Source: Nicotiana tabacum
Lineage: Eukaryota > Streptophyta > Magnoliopsida > Solanales > Solanaceae
Direction: 5' to 3'
NCBI RefSeq assembly: GCF_000715075.1
Contig: NC_134096.1
Location: 123,634,643 to 123,698,642 of the forward strand
DNA: 64,000 bases
The notes under the pieces are model-generated. The model ran no database searches. It was given only the letters and a program-made list of their open reading frames with translations, and was not told the DNA's origin. A program made the translations under genes and the position numbers. Shown piece after piece: positions 32,995-45,177 of this stretch. Numbering within the stretch: position 1 is the first letter of the stretch; each line of letters opens with the position of its first letter.

Positions 32995-35840
32995 TGTCAC
33001 GACCCAGAATTTCCCACCGACGGGACTGTGATGGCGCCTAACATTTCACTTGCTAGGCAAGCCAACGTTAGAGAATCTTTAAACCAATTCCTTATTTCCA
33101 TTCAGTAAATAACAATAATTAACTAAGATGAAATATAATAAGTGCAGAATATTATAAAACTGTATTAATTACTACCACCCGAATCTGGAGTCACAATTCA
33201 CGAGCATTCTAAAATTTACTACAAGTAATAATCTGAAAGAAATACAACTATTTGAAAAAAAGAAAACAGTAGGACATAAAAGATAGACGGGGGCTTTAAG
33301 GTCGGTGAACGCCGACAGATCTACCTTGAGTCTCCGGACAGCGGACCAATAGAAAAATCTCGATCAACCTGAGCCGGTACAAAAATCTGCACAGAAAGTG
33401 CAGAGTGCAGTATCAGTACAACCGACCCCATGTACTGGTAAGTGTAGAGCCTAAACTTGGCGAAGTAGTGACGAGGCTAGGACAAGACACCCACATATAA
33501 CTTGAACAGTATAATCTTGCTAGTGGCAACAACAGTAAATAAAGAAATAATGCAGAAATAATGTGAAGGGGAGAAACAGTGGGGGAATACAATATAAACA
33601 GTGAGAATAATGAAAAGAAAGAATTAAACCGAAAATCCTTAAAAAATTGAGCAAATAAAACAGCAAAGGAAAACTGCGCGGCATCACCCTTCGTGCTTTT
33701 ACTCTCAACCTCACCAAATAAATAAATAGAATGGCACGGCATCACCCTTCGTGCTTTTACTCTTAGCCTCGCCAAATAAATAAATAGAACGGCACGGCAT
33801 CACCCTTCGTGCTTTTACTCTCAACCTCGCCAAATAAATGAATAAATAAATAGAACGGTACGGCATCACCCTTCGTGCTTTACACTCCTCCTCACAAATC
33901 ACAGAATCAATAATAACGGATAGATAGGAGTATCACAAAGAAACCAGTATTTTACTCATAATCAATAGCACAATGTAACCTCAACCTTGAATCAATATTC
34001 GAAAGTTACCAAATCTCAGTGAAACTAGATATAAGTCACCCAATATTTCAAATAACCCGCTAAGCATGGATAGTAGAATTTAAAGCTACAAAATAGAAAA
34101 GAATAGAATTTCACTCGCATGCTATGACTCGACAACGACGCATAGATGCTCGTTACCTCATCTATACATCGTATTTAATAACCAAACACGTAGCAAAGAA
34201 ACACATAATACCTATTCCTTCAAGCCAAAGTTAGACACGACACTTACCTTGCTCCGAAAGCACTTAATTCCCAATCACAGCTTTTCCTTTAGAATTCACC
34301 TCCAAACCACTCGTATCTATTCAAAAATAACTCAATAATATCAAATATTGCTAAAGAAATTAATTATATTGCATAAATTAAATTTTCCAAATTTTCCTCC
34401 AAAAAGTCAAAAAATCGATCCCGGGCCGCTTAGTCAAAACCCGAGATTCGGACCAAAATCCATTTACCCATTCTCCCCCGAGCCCAAATATATAATTATT
34501 TTTTGAATCCGACCTCAAAATGAGGTCTAAATCCCCAAATTTCCGAAATTCCTAGTTTCTACCCTAACCCCTAATTCTACCATGAAAACTCTAGATTTTA
34601 GGTGGATAATTCAAGAAATGTAATGGGTAATTGAAAGAAAATAGTTTAGAATCACTTACCAACACTTTGGGGAAGAAAATGACTCTTGAAAATTGCCTCT
34701 ACCCATTTGATTCTTGAAAAATGTTGAAGAAATGACTTAAACCCGTGTTTGATTCTGTTTTATGCACTGGGCGACAGTGTGCATCGCGTTCATGAGGCCA
34801 CTGTCGCATTTGCGAAGGGTATTGGCTGCCAAGCCTTCCCGTTCGCGAGACCCTGATCGCGTTCGCGATGGTTACTCCCCCTGGCCTTCGCGTTCGTGGG
34901 ACATTGCTCGCTTTCGCGATGAAGGAACGACCAACCCTCCCCCGGGTGTGCCTAACACTACGCGTTCGCGAGGAGCTGGTCGCGTTCGCGAAGGATAATG
35001 CCCCGATCGCTTCGCATTTACGACCAAGCCTTCGCATTCATGAAGAAGAAAACTTCAGCTTCCCAATTTACTCTTCGCGTTCGCGAGAATACCTTCGCGA
35101 ACGCGGAGAAGGACTTGCTAGAACACCTGTTGCAGCAAAATACCAGATTTTTAAAGTCCAAAACATCCCGTGGCCTACCCAAAACTCACCCGAGCCCTCG
35201 GGGCTCCAAACCAAACATGAACACAAGTCTAAATACATCATACGAACTTGACCACGCCATCAAATCGCCAAAATAACACCTAGAACTACGAATTTAGCAC
35301 CAAATCAAATGAAATTCTCAAGAGCACTTTAAAATTCATATCTTTTTAACTGTGCGTCCGAATCAGGTCAAATCAACTCCGTTTCTCACCAAATATCACA
35401 GACAAGTCTTAAATATCATAATAAACCTGTACTAGGCTCCAGAACTAAAATACTGACCCGACACTAACAAGGCCAAACATCAATCAATTCTTAAAAATAA
35501 TTAATTTTCAGTCTTTAAATTTTTATCAAAAATTCATAACTTGTGCTAGGGACCTCCGAATTCGATTTCGGGCATACGCCCAGGTCCCATTATTTGATAC
35601 GGACCCACCGGGACCGTAAAAATATGGATCCGGGCCCGTTTATCAAAAATATTGACCGAAGTCAATAAAAATCAACTTTTAAGGCACACATTCTTATTTT
35701 CATCAATTTTCAACATGAAAGCTTTTCGAAAATATGCCCAGACTATGCACGTAAATCGAGAAGGGTAAAAATAAGATTTTTAAGGCTTAAGAGCGCAGAT
35801 TCGAGTTCTAAAATATAAGATGACCTTTTGGGTCATCACA
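32995..35840 (-). mobile_element. Element 1 5' LTR, complete
   Basis: 2846 bp. On the minus strand it begins TGTGATGACCC (35840) and ends GGGTCGTGACA (32995). It includes a 58-bp tandem repeat at about 33675-33890 and a CpG-rich GCGTTCGCGA region at about 34785-35110. It abuts a different LTR at 35841. Open frames inside it (for example 33413-33902) follow the tandem repeats and are not genes. Confidence 0.87.
33675..33890 (-). repeat. 58-bp tandem repeat in the element 1 5' LTR
   Basis: Four copies of a unit containing GGCATCACCCTTCGTGCTTT then AAATAAATAAATAGAA, at about 33680, 33738, 33796 and 33862 (periods 58, 58 and 66 bp). The truncated 3' LTR lacks this part, so copy-number change between LTRs cannot be compared. 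Confidence 0.8.
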
Positions 35841-38800
35841 GTTTTTCAAGTATAACAGTCGATCCCAAATCTTTCACCGAAAACCTCAAAAATATATGAA
35901 TAAGTTTGAAAACTGTGATTTTTCCCAAAAACCTTTCAACAATAAATAAGATGTTTCATTTTCAGATAACATGAGGAAAATACATCTTTATGCCTATATG
36001 TCAAAATACATGTGAAATCATGAATGTCACCAAAGTCTGGTAGCAGAAGGAAATGCATAACTATACATGTATCTCAAGTACGCATGTCAATGATGAACTC
36101 ATGTACTCACCCTCTCAGAGTACTCTATCTAACTGTCTCGTATTCTCACTCATCGTGCTCAATACTCAGCACACTGAGTCACTCAGTATTATACAGGGCA
36201 GATCCAGCCCATATACAAATAAACCAATTATAATTCAGCTGGTTCACAGTTACGGAAAGATAGACATGCTTTTCAAGTATAACAGTAAATCCCAAAACTT
36301 TCACCGAAAGCACCAAAAGCATATGAATAAGTTTGAAAACAACGATTTTTCGTAAAAAACTTTTAACAATAAATAAGATGTTTCATTTTCATATAGCATA
36401 AAGAAAATATATCCCTATGCCTACATGTCAATATACAGGTGAAATCATGAATGCCGCCAAAGCCGGGTAGCAGAAGGAAATGCATCTCTATGCATATATC
36501 TCAAGTATGCATGTCAAATGCAATGCATCTCAATGATGAACTCGTGTACTCACCCTCTCAGTTTACTCCATCTCACTGTCTTGTATTCTCACTCATCATA
36601 CTCAATACTCAGCACACCTAGTCACTCAGTATTGTACAGGGCAAATCCAGCCCAAATGCAAATCAACCAAGGCAGATCCAACCCAAAGATGCAAATAAAC
36701 CAGGGCAAATACAGCCCAATGTAAATGAACCTAGATGCAAATAAACCATGGCAGATCCATCCAAAATGTAAATGATTGCTAACAATTGTGCCCACTATAT
36801 GTGTGCAAACTCTGGAGGGGCCGATCCATCCCAAACTCTATAATAAGATAAATCCTGGCATGAATTAATAAAACTTGTTACGGCGTGCAGCCCGATCCCA
36901 TAAATAACTTTCACAACATGCCCTTGGCCTCACTCAGTCATCAATCTCTCCAGTCTCTCGGGCTCACAATACTCATGCTAAACAACCCAAATCAATGATA
37001 CGAGATGTGACAATATACGATAACAAAAACTGAGATATGATATAAAATGATGAATGTGACTGAGCACATAACTGCAATAAATCAAATAACTCAACAACAA
37101 ATAATGACCATTGTGGGTCCTAATAGTACCAACATATAGCCTACACATGATTTTTGGTATGAACTGCAACTCAAGTCTTCTAATACATAGAGTACAGTAA
37201 AAATGTTCAGATAAAATAGCTACACAGTTTCATAGAATCGACTAAATCATAATTTACATGGTGCACGCTCACACGCCCGTCGTCTAGAACGTGAGTCACC
37301 TCAACATCACTCACATGGCACTTAATTTGAGGCTTCATACCCTCAGCACCAAATTTAGAAGTGTTACTTACCTCGAACGAGCCAAATCCAATACCGAGCA
37401 AGCCAAACGATGCTCCAAAAATGCCATCACATGCGTACCGACCTCCGAACGGTTCGAAACTATCCAAAGCAACTCAAATACATCAAATAATGCCGTAGGA
37501 AATAAACACAATCGATAAAGGTCAAATCTTTAATCAAAAGCCCAAAATCAATCCAAAAGTCCAACCCGTGTCTACGCCTCGGAACTCGATGAAACTTATA
37601 AAATCCGACAACCCATTAAATTACGAGTACAACCATACTAGTTTCATTCAAATCCGACTCCAAATCGATGTTCAAAACTCAAAAAATTATTCTATGAAAT
37701 TTTAGACTAAAACCCCCAATTTCTCTTTACAATTCATAATCCAAATGCCAAAAACGAAGATAGAATCAGGAAATATAATCAAAACCGAGTATAAAATACT
37801 TACCCCAATCCTTGTGATGCAAATCGCCTCAAAAATCGCTTCAATCCGAGCTTCATTGCTCTAAATAAGCTAAAATGACCAAACCCTCGAACTTAAAGCT
37901 TCTGCCCAATCCTTTTCGCTTTTGCGGACAGTAGGTCGCACCTGCGACCTTCGCTTCTACGGAACAAAGTCACGCACCTGTAAGACAGCCTTGGCCACTA
38001 GTGGCCGCTTCTGCGATGACCAGTGTCGCACTTGCGATCGCGCTTCTGCGACTGTAGAACCGCTTCTGCGAAGCCTCCCCAGCCAGCTTTCCCCATGTCA
38101 CTTCTGCGACCAGCTTCACGCTTTTGTGAGCACGCACATGCGGTCCTTAATACGCAGGTGCGATGACATCAGTAACCAAAAACTTCATCAACTTCAACAA
38201 GGTTCCAAACGATCTGAACCCCGTCCGAAACTCACCCGAGCCCCTCAGGACCCGTCCGAATATACCAACAGGTTCCATAATATAACACGGACCTACTCGA
38301 GGTCTTAAATCATACATAGCAACATCGAAACGACGAATCACACCTCAAATCAAACTTAAATGAACTTTGAACTTTCAACTTCTGAAACTCGTGCCAAAAC
38401 ATAGCAAATCAACTCAATGAACTCAAATTTGGCACATAAGTCCCAAATAACATAACTAAGCTATTCCAATTTCCGGAACCACAATCTGAACCCGATATCC
38501 ACAAAGTCAACTCCCGGTCAAACTTATGAATTTTTCAAACCTTCAAATTTTCAATTAGCGCCGAATCGTTCTAGAAATATCCAAATGCAAACCTCGGGCT
38601 TACGCCCAAGTTCAAAATCACCATCCGGACCTAACGGAGACCTCAAAACTTCATTCCGGGCTCAAATTCACAAAAGTCAAACTTGGTTAACTTTTTCAAC
38701 TTAAAGCTTAAATCGTGAAATTCATTCTTTCAAATCGATTCCGATTAACATGAAAACTAAAACCGACGATTCACACAAGTCATAATACATCATACGGAGC

Positions 38801-38864
38801 TACTCATTCCCTCAAACTATTGAGCGAAGTACAAATGCTCAAAACGACCTGTAGGGTCGTTACA
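35841..38864 (-). mobile_element. Truncated LTR of another chromovirus family (minus strand)
   Basis: On the minus strand it starts TGTAACGACCCTACAGG at 38864. It contains a CpG-rich GCTTCTGCGA repeat region (about 37915-38150). It resembles the element 3 LTRs in reverse, for example the GTGCAGCCCGATCCCATAA region (36890) against 56528. Its 3' end is cut off at 35841 by element 1. There is no internal region or partner LTR, so it is a solo or remnant LTR. Open frames inside are short and unconvincing. Confidence 0.78.
35847..36700 (-). repeat. 427-bp tandem duplication inside the truncated LTR
   Basis: CAAGTATAACAGT begins copies at 35847 and 36274. Both include TTTCACCGAAA, GAAGGAAATGCAT, GTACTCACCCTCTCAG and TCAGTATT-TACAGGGCA. 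The copies differ at many positions, so the duplication is old. A short 35-40 bp repeat (CAAATAAACCAGGGCA type) follows to about 36790. Confidence 0.75.
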
Positions 38865-39141
38865 TGGAAGATGTAACATTATTAATATAGCTTTTTATTT
38901 TCCAGCAACTTTCTTTCTAGATATCTAAGAAAAAAAGTTTTGTCTCGTTTGGTAGCCATTTTTTATTTTGTTAGAGAGCTTAAACTAAAGAAAAGCATGA
39001 AATAGAATTAGTCGCATATTTGAAATAAATTAAAGAAGGTATTTTTACTTTATTAATCATATTTGATAGGGTAGGTAAATAAATGGTATTCAACAATCTA
39101 CATCGTACCCTCGTATTGTTCCCTTCTTAATTACTTTCAGC
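38865..39141. other. Intergenic, 3' flank of the expansin-like gene
   Basis: AT-rich unique sequence. AATAAA on the minus strand at 39049-39054, about 90 bp past the stop codon of the gene, is a plausible polyadenylation signal. Nothing else recognised. Confidence 0.5.
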
Positions 39142-40809
39142 CTATAGTTTATTGGGGAAATTAACATTTGATTTGTAAATTGATCTTGGTTGCCAACCGT
39201 TTGGAATGACATTTGGGGCAGTGACACTCTGCTTTGTTTCTGAAGTAAGTCTAAGGGAAAAAGGAGGTTTCTGTGTGTTTGGTTGCATGCCAACACTCCA
39301 AGTTGCACCAATCATTCGCTGCATTGGTACCCAACTCGAATTGCTTGTTTGGATTTCAACTAAAGAAAGGTCACCATCCCCATCTACTGCTTCAGAGGTA
39401 ACTGCGAAGAAATTAGGATTGGAACCTTTGTCCACCTTAAATATGATATTTGTGTTGTAATTGCATGCTACCCTGTAAGGTTCAATAAAAATTAAAAAAT
39501 ATTAATGCATTAGCAGTGTTCCTCGGAAGGAAAATAAGAGGGGGAAAAAATCAATTTATTGCTTCCTACCCCCTCCCCCCAAATATAAAACCTTTGTATA
39601 AGATGGAACAAATGAAGTAACTTTTAGTTTTTGTAAAATAACTCACCTTCGGTAAAAAATCGAGATTCTTCCTGCATTATATAATTGTGAAGCTTCGCCA
39701 GACTTTGCCAATTTTCCAAAGGCAATTCCACTTATATCAAAGTGAACCGGATCATTATTGCATGCTCCTGGGCACTCATCTGTAAGGGTTAATGTTATTA
39801 GATTCCCTGAACAATGCGGATTCTGATTTTGGGTGCATAATACCTGAAAAACAATGCCGATATTTTAGAGATGTCATGCATTTATGCATGAAACTAAAAT
39901 ATTCATGCACATTATCTCTTTTATTTCAGAGTTTTATTTTCTTGTCATCTCATGCAACATAAGATGTGTTGTTCTACAAATTGTAAATTTACAACATCGT
40001 GGATATTCTATCAATTCTATCAAGGGGATTCCAAAAGTTTAAAAATGTTACATTTGAAATTTGTACCTATATTTTCTCTTATAAGGAGATTTAAAAATTT
40101 ATGTATTTTAAATTTATGTTTACGCAATTTATGTTATATAACTTTCCGAAGAAGGAAATTCAATTGAATCCCAGTCACTCTACCTGGTAGCATGCACCAC
40201 ATCCAGCACCTTGCTTAAAAAGCGCTTGATTTCCGGCCGTGATCATTGCATTGTAGGGAGCGCTTGCTACGTCATTTTCGAGCCCACATGCTCCACCTAG
40301 AACAAAATAGTAAGAATAAAATATATTTTCAATCATTTAGCCCGATAATCATTAATGAAGTATGTAAAAATCAAGACTATATTGATCAAGCCATTTCGGT
40401 GAACAGGTGTCTACAAAATTCCATTTGTAGATACCTTTTATTATAAAGGGGAAGGAAGAGAAACTTGATAAGCGGATTACAAAATGCAAATCAAACCCTT
40501 ACAAACAATGTAAAATTCAGATATCCAACAATCGAACTACTAAGATTTATCTTCAAAATTGTATTTGAAATCTAAAGTAGGTTAATTTAATTTTAATCTA
40601 GTAGGCTACTTCATATATCTTAAGAAAAAAGAGAGTAGAAACAAACGACATTTTAAGACATTACCACTCCCGGGACTAGTAGGATTTATATAAAATGTTG
40701 CAACAGCTTGTGAATAACCACTTGGTTGGCAAGAGGAAAATCTAAACAAACACGAGCAAAAAGCTACAAAAATCCAAAGGAAAAGACCATGAGGAAAATT
40801 TGCAGCCAT
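39142..40809 (-). CDS. EXLB: Expansin-like B protein, four exons, intact
   Basis: Exons (minus strand) are 40665-40809, 40184-40296, 39647-39843 and 39142-39472. All introns have GT...AG ends and the spliced frame is open for 261 codons plus TAG. Residues 1-27 are a hydrophobic signal peptide ([16 protein letters not shown]). The N-terminal expansin domain (double-psi beta-barrel) has GACG at about 50-53, a Cys pattern including CGACYQ (residues 81-86), and the HFD triplet at 120-122. The C-terminal pollen-allergen/CBM63-like domain starts around 155 (VACNYNTN) and has SSWVPMQR and GATWSV. The length suits the roughly 250-residue expansin-like family. By family knowledge it is a secreted cell-wall protein; wall-loosening activity has not been shown for the EXLB group. 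It is the only intact gene here, sitting between two retroelement LTRs. Expansin-like A is a less likely label. Confidence 0.92.
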
Positions 40810-40892
40810 GATCTAGTAATTATCTTTGATTAACTAAGTGACGCTCTAATATTTTTTGCTAATTGCTTATGCAATGCCATGTTAATTGGTAC

Positions 40893-40900
40893 TATTTATA
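40893..40900 (-). promoter_or_regulatory. Putative TATA box of the expansin-like gene
   Basis: TATAAATA on the minus strand, in CTATAAATAGTA, lies 84-91 bp upstream of the ATG at 40809. That leaves room for a short 5' UTR. Position and sequence suit a plant core promoter. Confidence 0.6.
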
Positions 40901-41384
40901 GTAAAAAATGAATATTATTCTGTTGAGGATACTAATTATGAAAAATGAACCATTTTGCTAATTTAAGGTAAGAACTTTATTGCCTTACTATTTAGTTTGG
41001 CGATGCTGAAAATTTAAATATTATTACATCTCATGATTCTCATCTTCTCTTTAATTCTTTTATTTCTTTTTGTCATATACCAACTAAACACCATATGATT
41101 TGAGGCATTTACAATCACAGAACAAGAGGCATGCAGTAAACATATCGAAATGCATAACAACTAACCATAAGTTGAGAAGATCAAAAGAAAAATATATTGA
41201 TTAATAAACACTTGGCTTGACTTTTTCAAATGATAAAATGTTTTTCATCATAAGCATTTTTTGCGGTGCTATAACCTCATTCTTTTCTTTTATAACAAGC
41301 ATTTCTACCTTTATATAACAAACTCACTTATATGCATAATGTGATCACTTATGCAATACTGCAAATTAGTACAAAACACATGTA

Positions 41385-41428
<44 letters not shown>

Positions 41429-41905
41429 ACATGACTGAAGTTGAAACATTGTACAGCGCAACTTTGGAAATTCATACAAGCGTCCACAAATTTATTTGAA
41501 GCTCAAATTGTTCTGATTTCAATTGTAACTTTAAAATCATGTACACGTTTGTTCCCACATATACATGATTGTCCAATAAGGTATATATTAGAATTTATCT
41601 TGCAATTTTCTAACCAATTGAAATGTTAAATTTAGTCTAAATGAGCATTTAGAGGGTATAGACTCCGCTTATCTCAAAGTCCTTAGCTTAGACTTGGCTA
41701 CAACATCATAAACCTGTCAACAAGTGTCACTCTACATAATTAGGGATCGTTTGATTAATCAAGTGTTTAACCAATACAGTGTTTGATTAGTGTAAACGAA
41801 TAAATAAATAATTAATCCCAACATAAAATTTCCCATATAGGGTAAATAGTATCCATATATGAATTATGAGAAAATCTAGAATTTGAAATAAGAATACATG
41901 TATTA
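40901..41905. other. AT-rich upstream region of the expansin-like gene
   Basis: Unique-looking AT-rich DNA with no convincing gene. A TA microsatellite lies at about 41390-41425. The frame at 41441-41629 has no recognisable domain. The region ends where the LTR of element 2 starts, about 1.1 kb from the gene start. Confidence 0.6.
41390..41425. repeat. TA dinucleotide microsatellite
   Basis: An essentially uninterrupted TA run of about 36 bp, immediately followed by GATACATGACTG. Likely length-variable. Confidence 0.9.
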
Positions 41906-43822
41906 TGTAACGACCCGGCCGGTTATTTTGAGTTTATTAGCCCCGATCCTCTATTTTCTGCTTTTTCCGTATTTTTTTCTCCTTATATGACTTGCCGAGA
42001 GGTTATGTTTATGGTTTTGGAGTGATTAGGGATACTTAGTCCGTAAAACGAAAGCTTAAGTCTTTGGATTTTGACCGTAATTGAAACTGTGTGAAGACGA
42101 CTCCGGAATGGAGTTTCGTTGGTTCTGTTAGCTCCGTTGGGTGATTTTTGACTTAGGAGTTTGTCCGGAATGTGAATTGGAGGTCTGTAGCTGATTAAGG
42201 TTTCAAATGGCGAAAGTCGAAATTTTGGGAAGTTTGACCGGAAGTGGACATTTTGATATCGGGGTTGGATTCTGATTCTGGAAGTTGGAGTAGGTCCGTA
42301 ATGTCAATTATGACTTGTGTGAAAAATTTGAGGTTAATCGGACGTGATTTGTTTTGTTTCGGCATCGGTTGTAGAAGTTTGAAGTTTCAAAATTCATTAA
42401 GTTTGAATTGGAGGGTGATTCACGTTTTTAGCGTTGTTTTATGTGATTTGAAGGCTCGACTAAGTTCGTATGGTGTTTTAGGACTTGTAGGTATGTTTGG
42501 TTGAGGTTTCAGGGGCCTCGGGTTGATTTCGGGTGGTTAACGGATCATTTTGGACTTGTGAAAGATTGCAGATTTTTCTGGTTTTTGAGTTGCTGGTTTC
42601 CTTCTTCGCGTTCGCGAGGGGAGATCTACGTTCGCGAAGAGGAACTGGAGGCAGGTGGGATTTGTGCTTTGCATTCGCGATGGAGGTCCCGCATTCGTGA
42701 AGCTCTGAGGTAATTGGACTACGCTTTCGCGATGTGGTCTCGCGTTCGCGTTGAGGAAGTTGGTCGACTGAGTCTCCAGGCCATTTTGCCTACGTGTTCG
42801 CGATGTTGGTTCCGCATTCGCGTAGGGTCGAGCTGAGTAACCTTCATGTTCGCGTGTAGACCATCGCGTTCATGATGAAGGATTTTGGACTGAGGCAATT
42901 ATGTGCTTCGCGAACGCGAGGATGTGGCCGCGTTCGCAAAGAAGGGATGCCTGGGCAGTATTAAAGTTTCCAAAAAACGAGGGTTGGCCATTTTTATCAA
43001 AACTTGAGATTGGGAGCTCAGATTTGGACGAGAGTTTTAGGGATTTTCAGAAACATCGATTGGGTAGTGATTCTTCACTTGTTTTTAGTTATATCCCACT
43101 AATCTATCATTAATTTCATCCTTTAATTTCGGATTTGGGTTGAAAATTTTGGGAAACATAGGAAACGTTCTTCAACTATGTTTTTGAGTTTTGGTTGGGA
43201 TTTTGATATCGGATTTGTATAATTTTGGTACGAGTGAACTCGTGAGTGAATAGGTATTCAATATTTGTGACTTTTACCCGATTCCAAGACGTGGGTCCGG
43301 CTTGACTTTTTAGGAAGAATTTTGAAATTCTTGTTAAAGTCTTGATTTCATTAATTAGATTAGTCTATTGTAGTTGTATTTATGATATGTAATTATTTTT
43401 GGCTAGATTTGGGCCATTCAGAGTCGGATAATTGAGGAAAGGGCATTCTTACTGATTGATTGAACTTTGTACGAGGTAAGTCGTATGCCTAACCTTGTGT
43501 GGGGGAAATCCCCTTAGGATTTGACACTGTTGTGATATGTGAGCGCCGTGTACGTGAGGTAACGAGTGCGTACACATGTCATTTGTTGTAAAACCCGACT
43601 TTTACTTAGTAGAAACCTATTTTCATCTTAATTGAGTTATACCAACATGTGTAGTTATCCTGTTTAGCCTAATATCACATGTCTACATGCTTTAACTACT
43701 TATTTGAACTTTGTGCAGCATGCCTAGTTGATTTCCTGCTTCTCCTTGACCTTTATCAGTCTTAACTGTAGAATTTTTACTGTTAACTGTTGTATTTATC
43801 GATTTGAGATGTGTGTTTACTT

Positions 43823-44090
43823 TTGAGACTATGAGGCGGTACCTTGGGAGTTCTCCCTGCATATTTACTTTTGAGACTACGAGGCGGTACCTCGGGAGTT
43901 CTCCCGGTATATTTACTTTTGAGACTACGAGGCGGTACCTCGGGAGTTCTCCCTGCATATTTACTACTGAGACTACGAGGCGGTACCTCGGGAGTTCTCC
44001 CTGCACATTTACTTTTGAGACTACGAGGCGGTACCTAGGGAGATCTCTTCACATATTTACTTTGGGACTACGAGACGGTACCTCGGGAGA
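43823..44090 (+). repeat. 48-bp tandem repeat in the element 2 5' LTR
   Basis: Six copies of a unit containing GACTACGAGGCGGTACCTCG then GGAGTTCTCCCTGCATATTT. The 48-bp period is a multiple of three, so it produces repetitive open frames on both strands that look protein-like but are not. The same array occurs at 52490-52770 in the second LTR. Confidence 0.88.
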
Positions 44091-44471
44091 TACCCTGCTG
44101 TTTAATCCAGTTTGTTGTGTTTCTATTTTGCTGTGTTTTCCTTTTTTTAAATTCTAGTCTCTTATTATATTGCTACATTCTCCTGCTTTATTTGTTATAT
44201 ACCAGTGAGCCCTGACCTGACCTCGTCACTACTCTACCGAGGTTAGGCTTAGCACTTGCTGGGTACCGTTGTGGTGTACTCATGCTACTCTTCTGCACAT
44301 ATTTTGTGTGCAGATCCAAGTGTTTCTTATCAGCCCCGCTATTAGCTGAGAGTACTTGCTACTGTACGGAGACTTCAAGGTACATCTGCCGCGTCCGCAT
44401 ACCTCGTAGTCCCCCTCTATTCTCTCATATATCATTTACCTTCCGTACTTCCTTTTATTAGACTCTGCTGT

Positions 44472-45177
44472 TAGGGGTGTTCATGGTTCGGTTTGGATCG
44501 GTTTTTTCCTAAAAAGAAACCAAACCAAGTAAGTCGGGTTTTCAAATATTTGAACCAAACCAAACTAATTAAGTTATTTTTTATCGAGTCGGTTTATGTC
44601 GGGCTTTGTACGTTTTTCGGTTTTTTGGTTATTTATCGGATTTTTCTTCAATATGAGACATACACTACCAAACACATATTCCGGCTGCTATATATTTTCA
44701 ATGTAACACTATCAAATCAATTGTCCTTTGAGAAATCTATCATTTAAAAGATATATTGATGATAATTGAATCAAATAGTGATGAATAATTTAAGGACTCG
44801 ATTAAAAATAGATTATTTTAACATAAAATGAATTCATATACTTAGCAAAAGAAAATTACCAATCAAACTAGAATGTAAATGCAAAGAACTGTACTAAAGG
44901 TGAAAACGATTAACATGTACCATAAAATGTTAGAAACTTTGTACAAATATATACATATATATAGGTATAATAATAAATTTGAAATAACTACTTCTATAGT
45001 CGGTTTGGTTCGGGTTTTTCGGTTATTTTTTGATTAAGACCAAAACCAAATCAAATTTGATTGGTTTTTAAAATTCAAAACCAAACCCAAACCAAACCAA
45101 AAAATATCGGGTTTTTTGGTCGGTTTGGTTTGGTTTTCGGTTTGGTTCCATTTTTTGGGTTTTTATAAACACCCCTA
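44472..45177 (+). mobile_element. Non-autonomous hAT-like element in the 5' LTR of element 2
   Basis: 706 bp with terminal inverted repeats TAGGGGTGTT and AACACCCCTA, flanked by perfect 8-bp duplications TCTGCTGT (44464-44471 and 45178-45185). An 8-bp target duplication and this type of terminus indicate the hAT superfamily. The interior has GGTTTGGTTCGG-like low-complexity ends, is AT-rich, and has no transposase. The frame at 44493-44747 is not recognisable. Confidence 0.88.

Larger units (their letters stand above)
26291..35840 (-). mobile_element. Chromovirus-type Ty3/gypsy element 1 (Tekay/Del-like), 3' LTR truncated
   Basis: On the minus strand the order is 5' LTR (32995-35840), tRNA-Met-type PBS (32981-32992), gag, protease, RT, RNase H, integrase and chromodomain (32792 down to 27842), PPT (27832-27843) and a partial 3' LTR (26291-27831). 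That domain order and a C-terminal chromodomain define plant chromoviruses. Gag-pol is broken by many stops and at least one frame change, so the copy is dead. The missing end of the 3' LTR prevents any target-site check. Confidence 0.9.

Noticed and set aside
33413..33902. Frame with repeated ARRVMP-type peptide
   Set aside because: Produced by the 58-bp LTR repeat; the copies fall in different frames, and the region is LTR DNA.
37207..37518. Overlapping frames in the truncated minus-strand LTR
   Set aside because: No domain, short, and inside LTR sequence related to the non-coding element 3 LTR.
39206..39460. Plus-strand frame of 84 codons
   Set aside because: Antisense shadow of exon 4 of the expansin-like gene, which has strong family support on the minus strand.
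43692..44157. Repeat proteins of 104 and 117 residues with 16-residue repeats on opposite strands
   Set aside because: The 48-bp LTR repeat is a multiple of three, so every frame without a stop gives a repeat peptide. The frames exist on both strands and recur only in the partner LTR.
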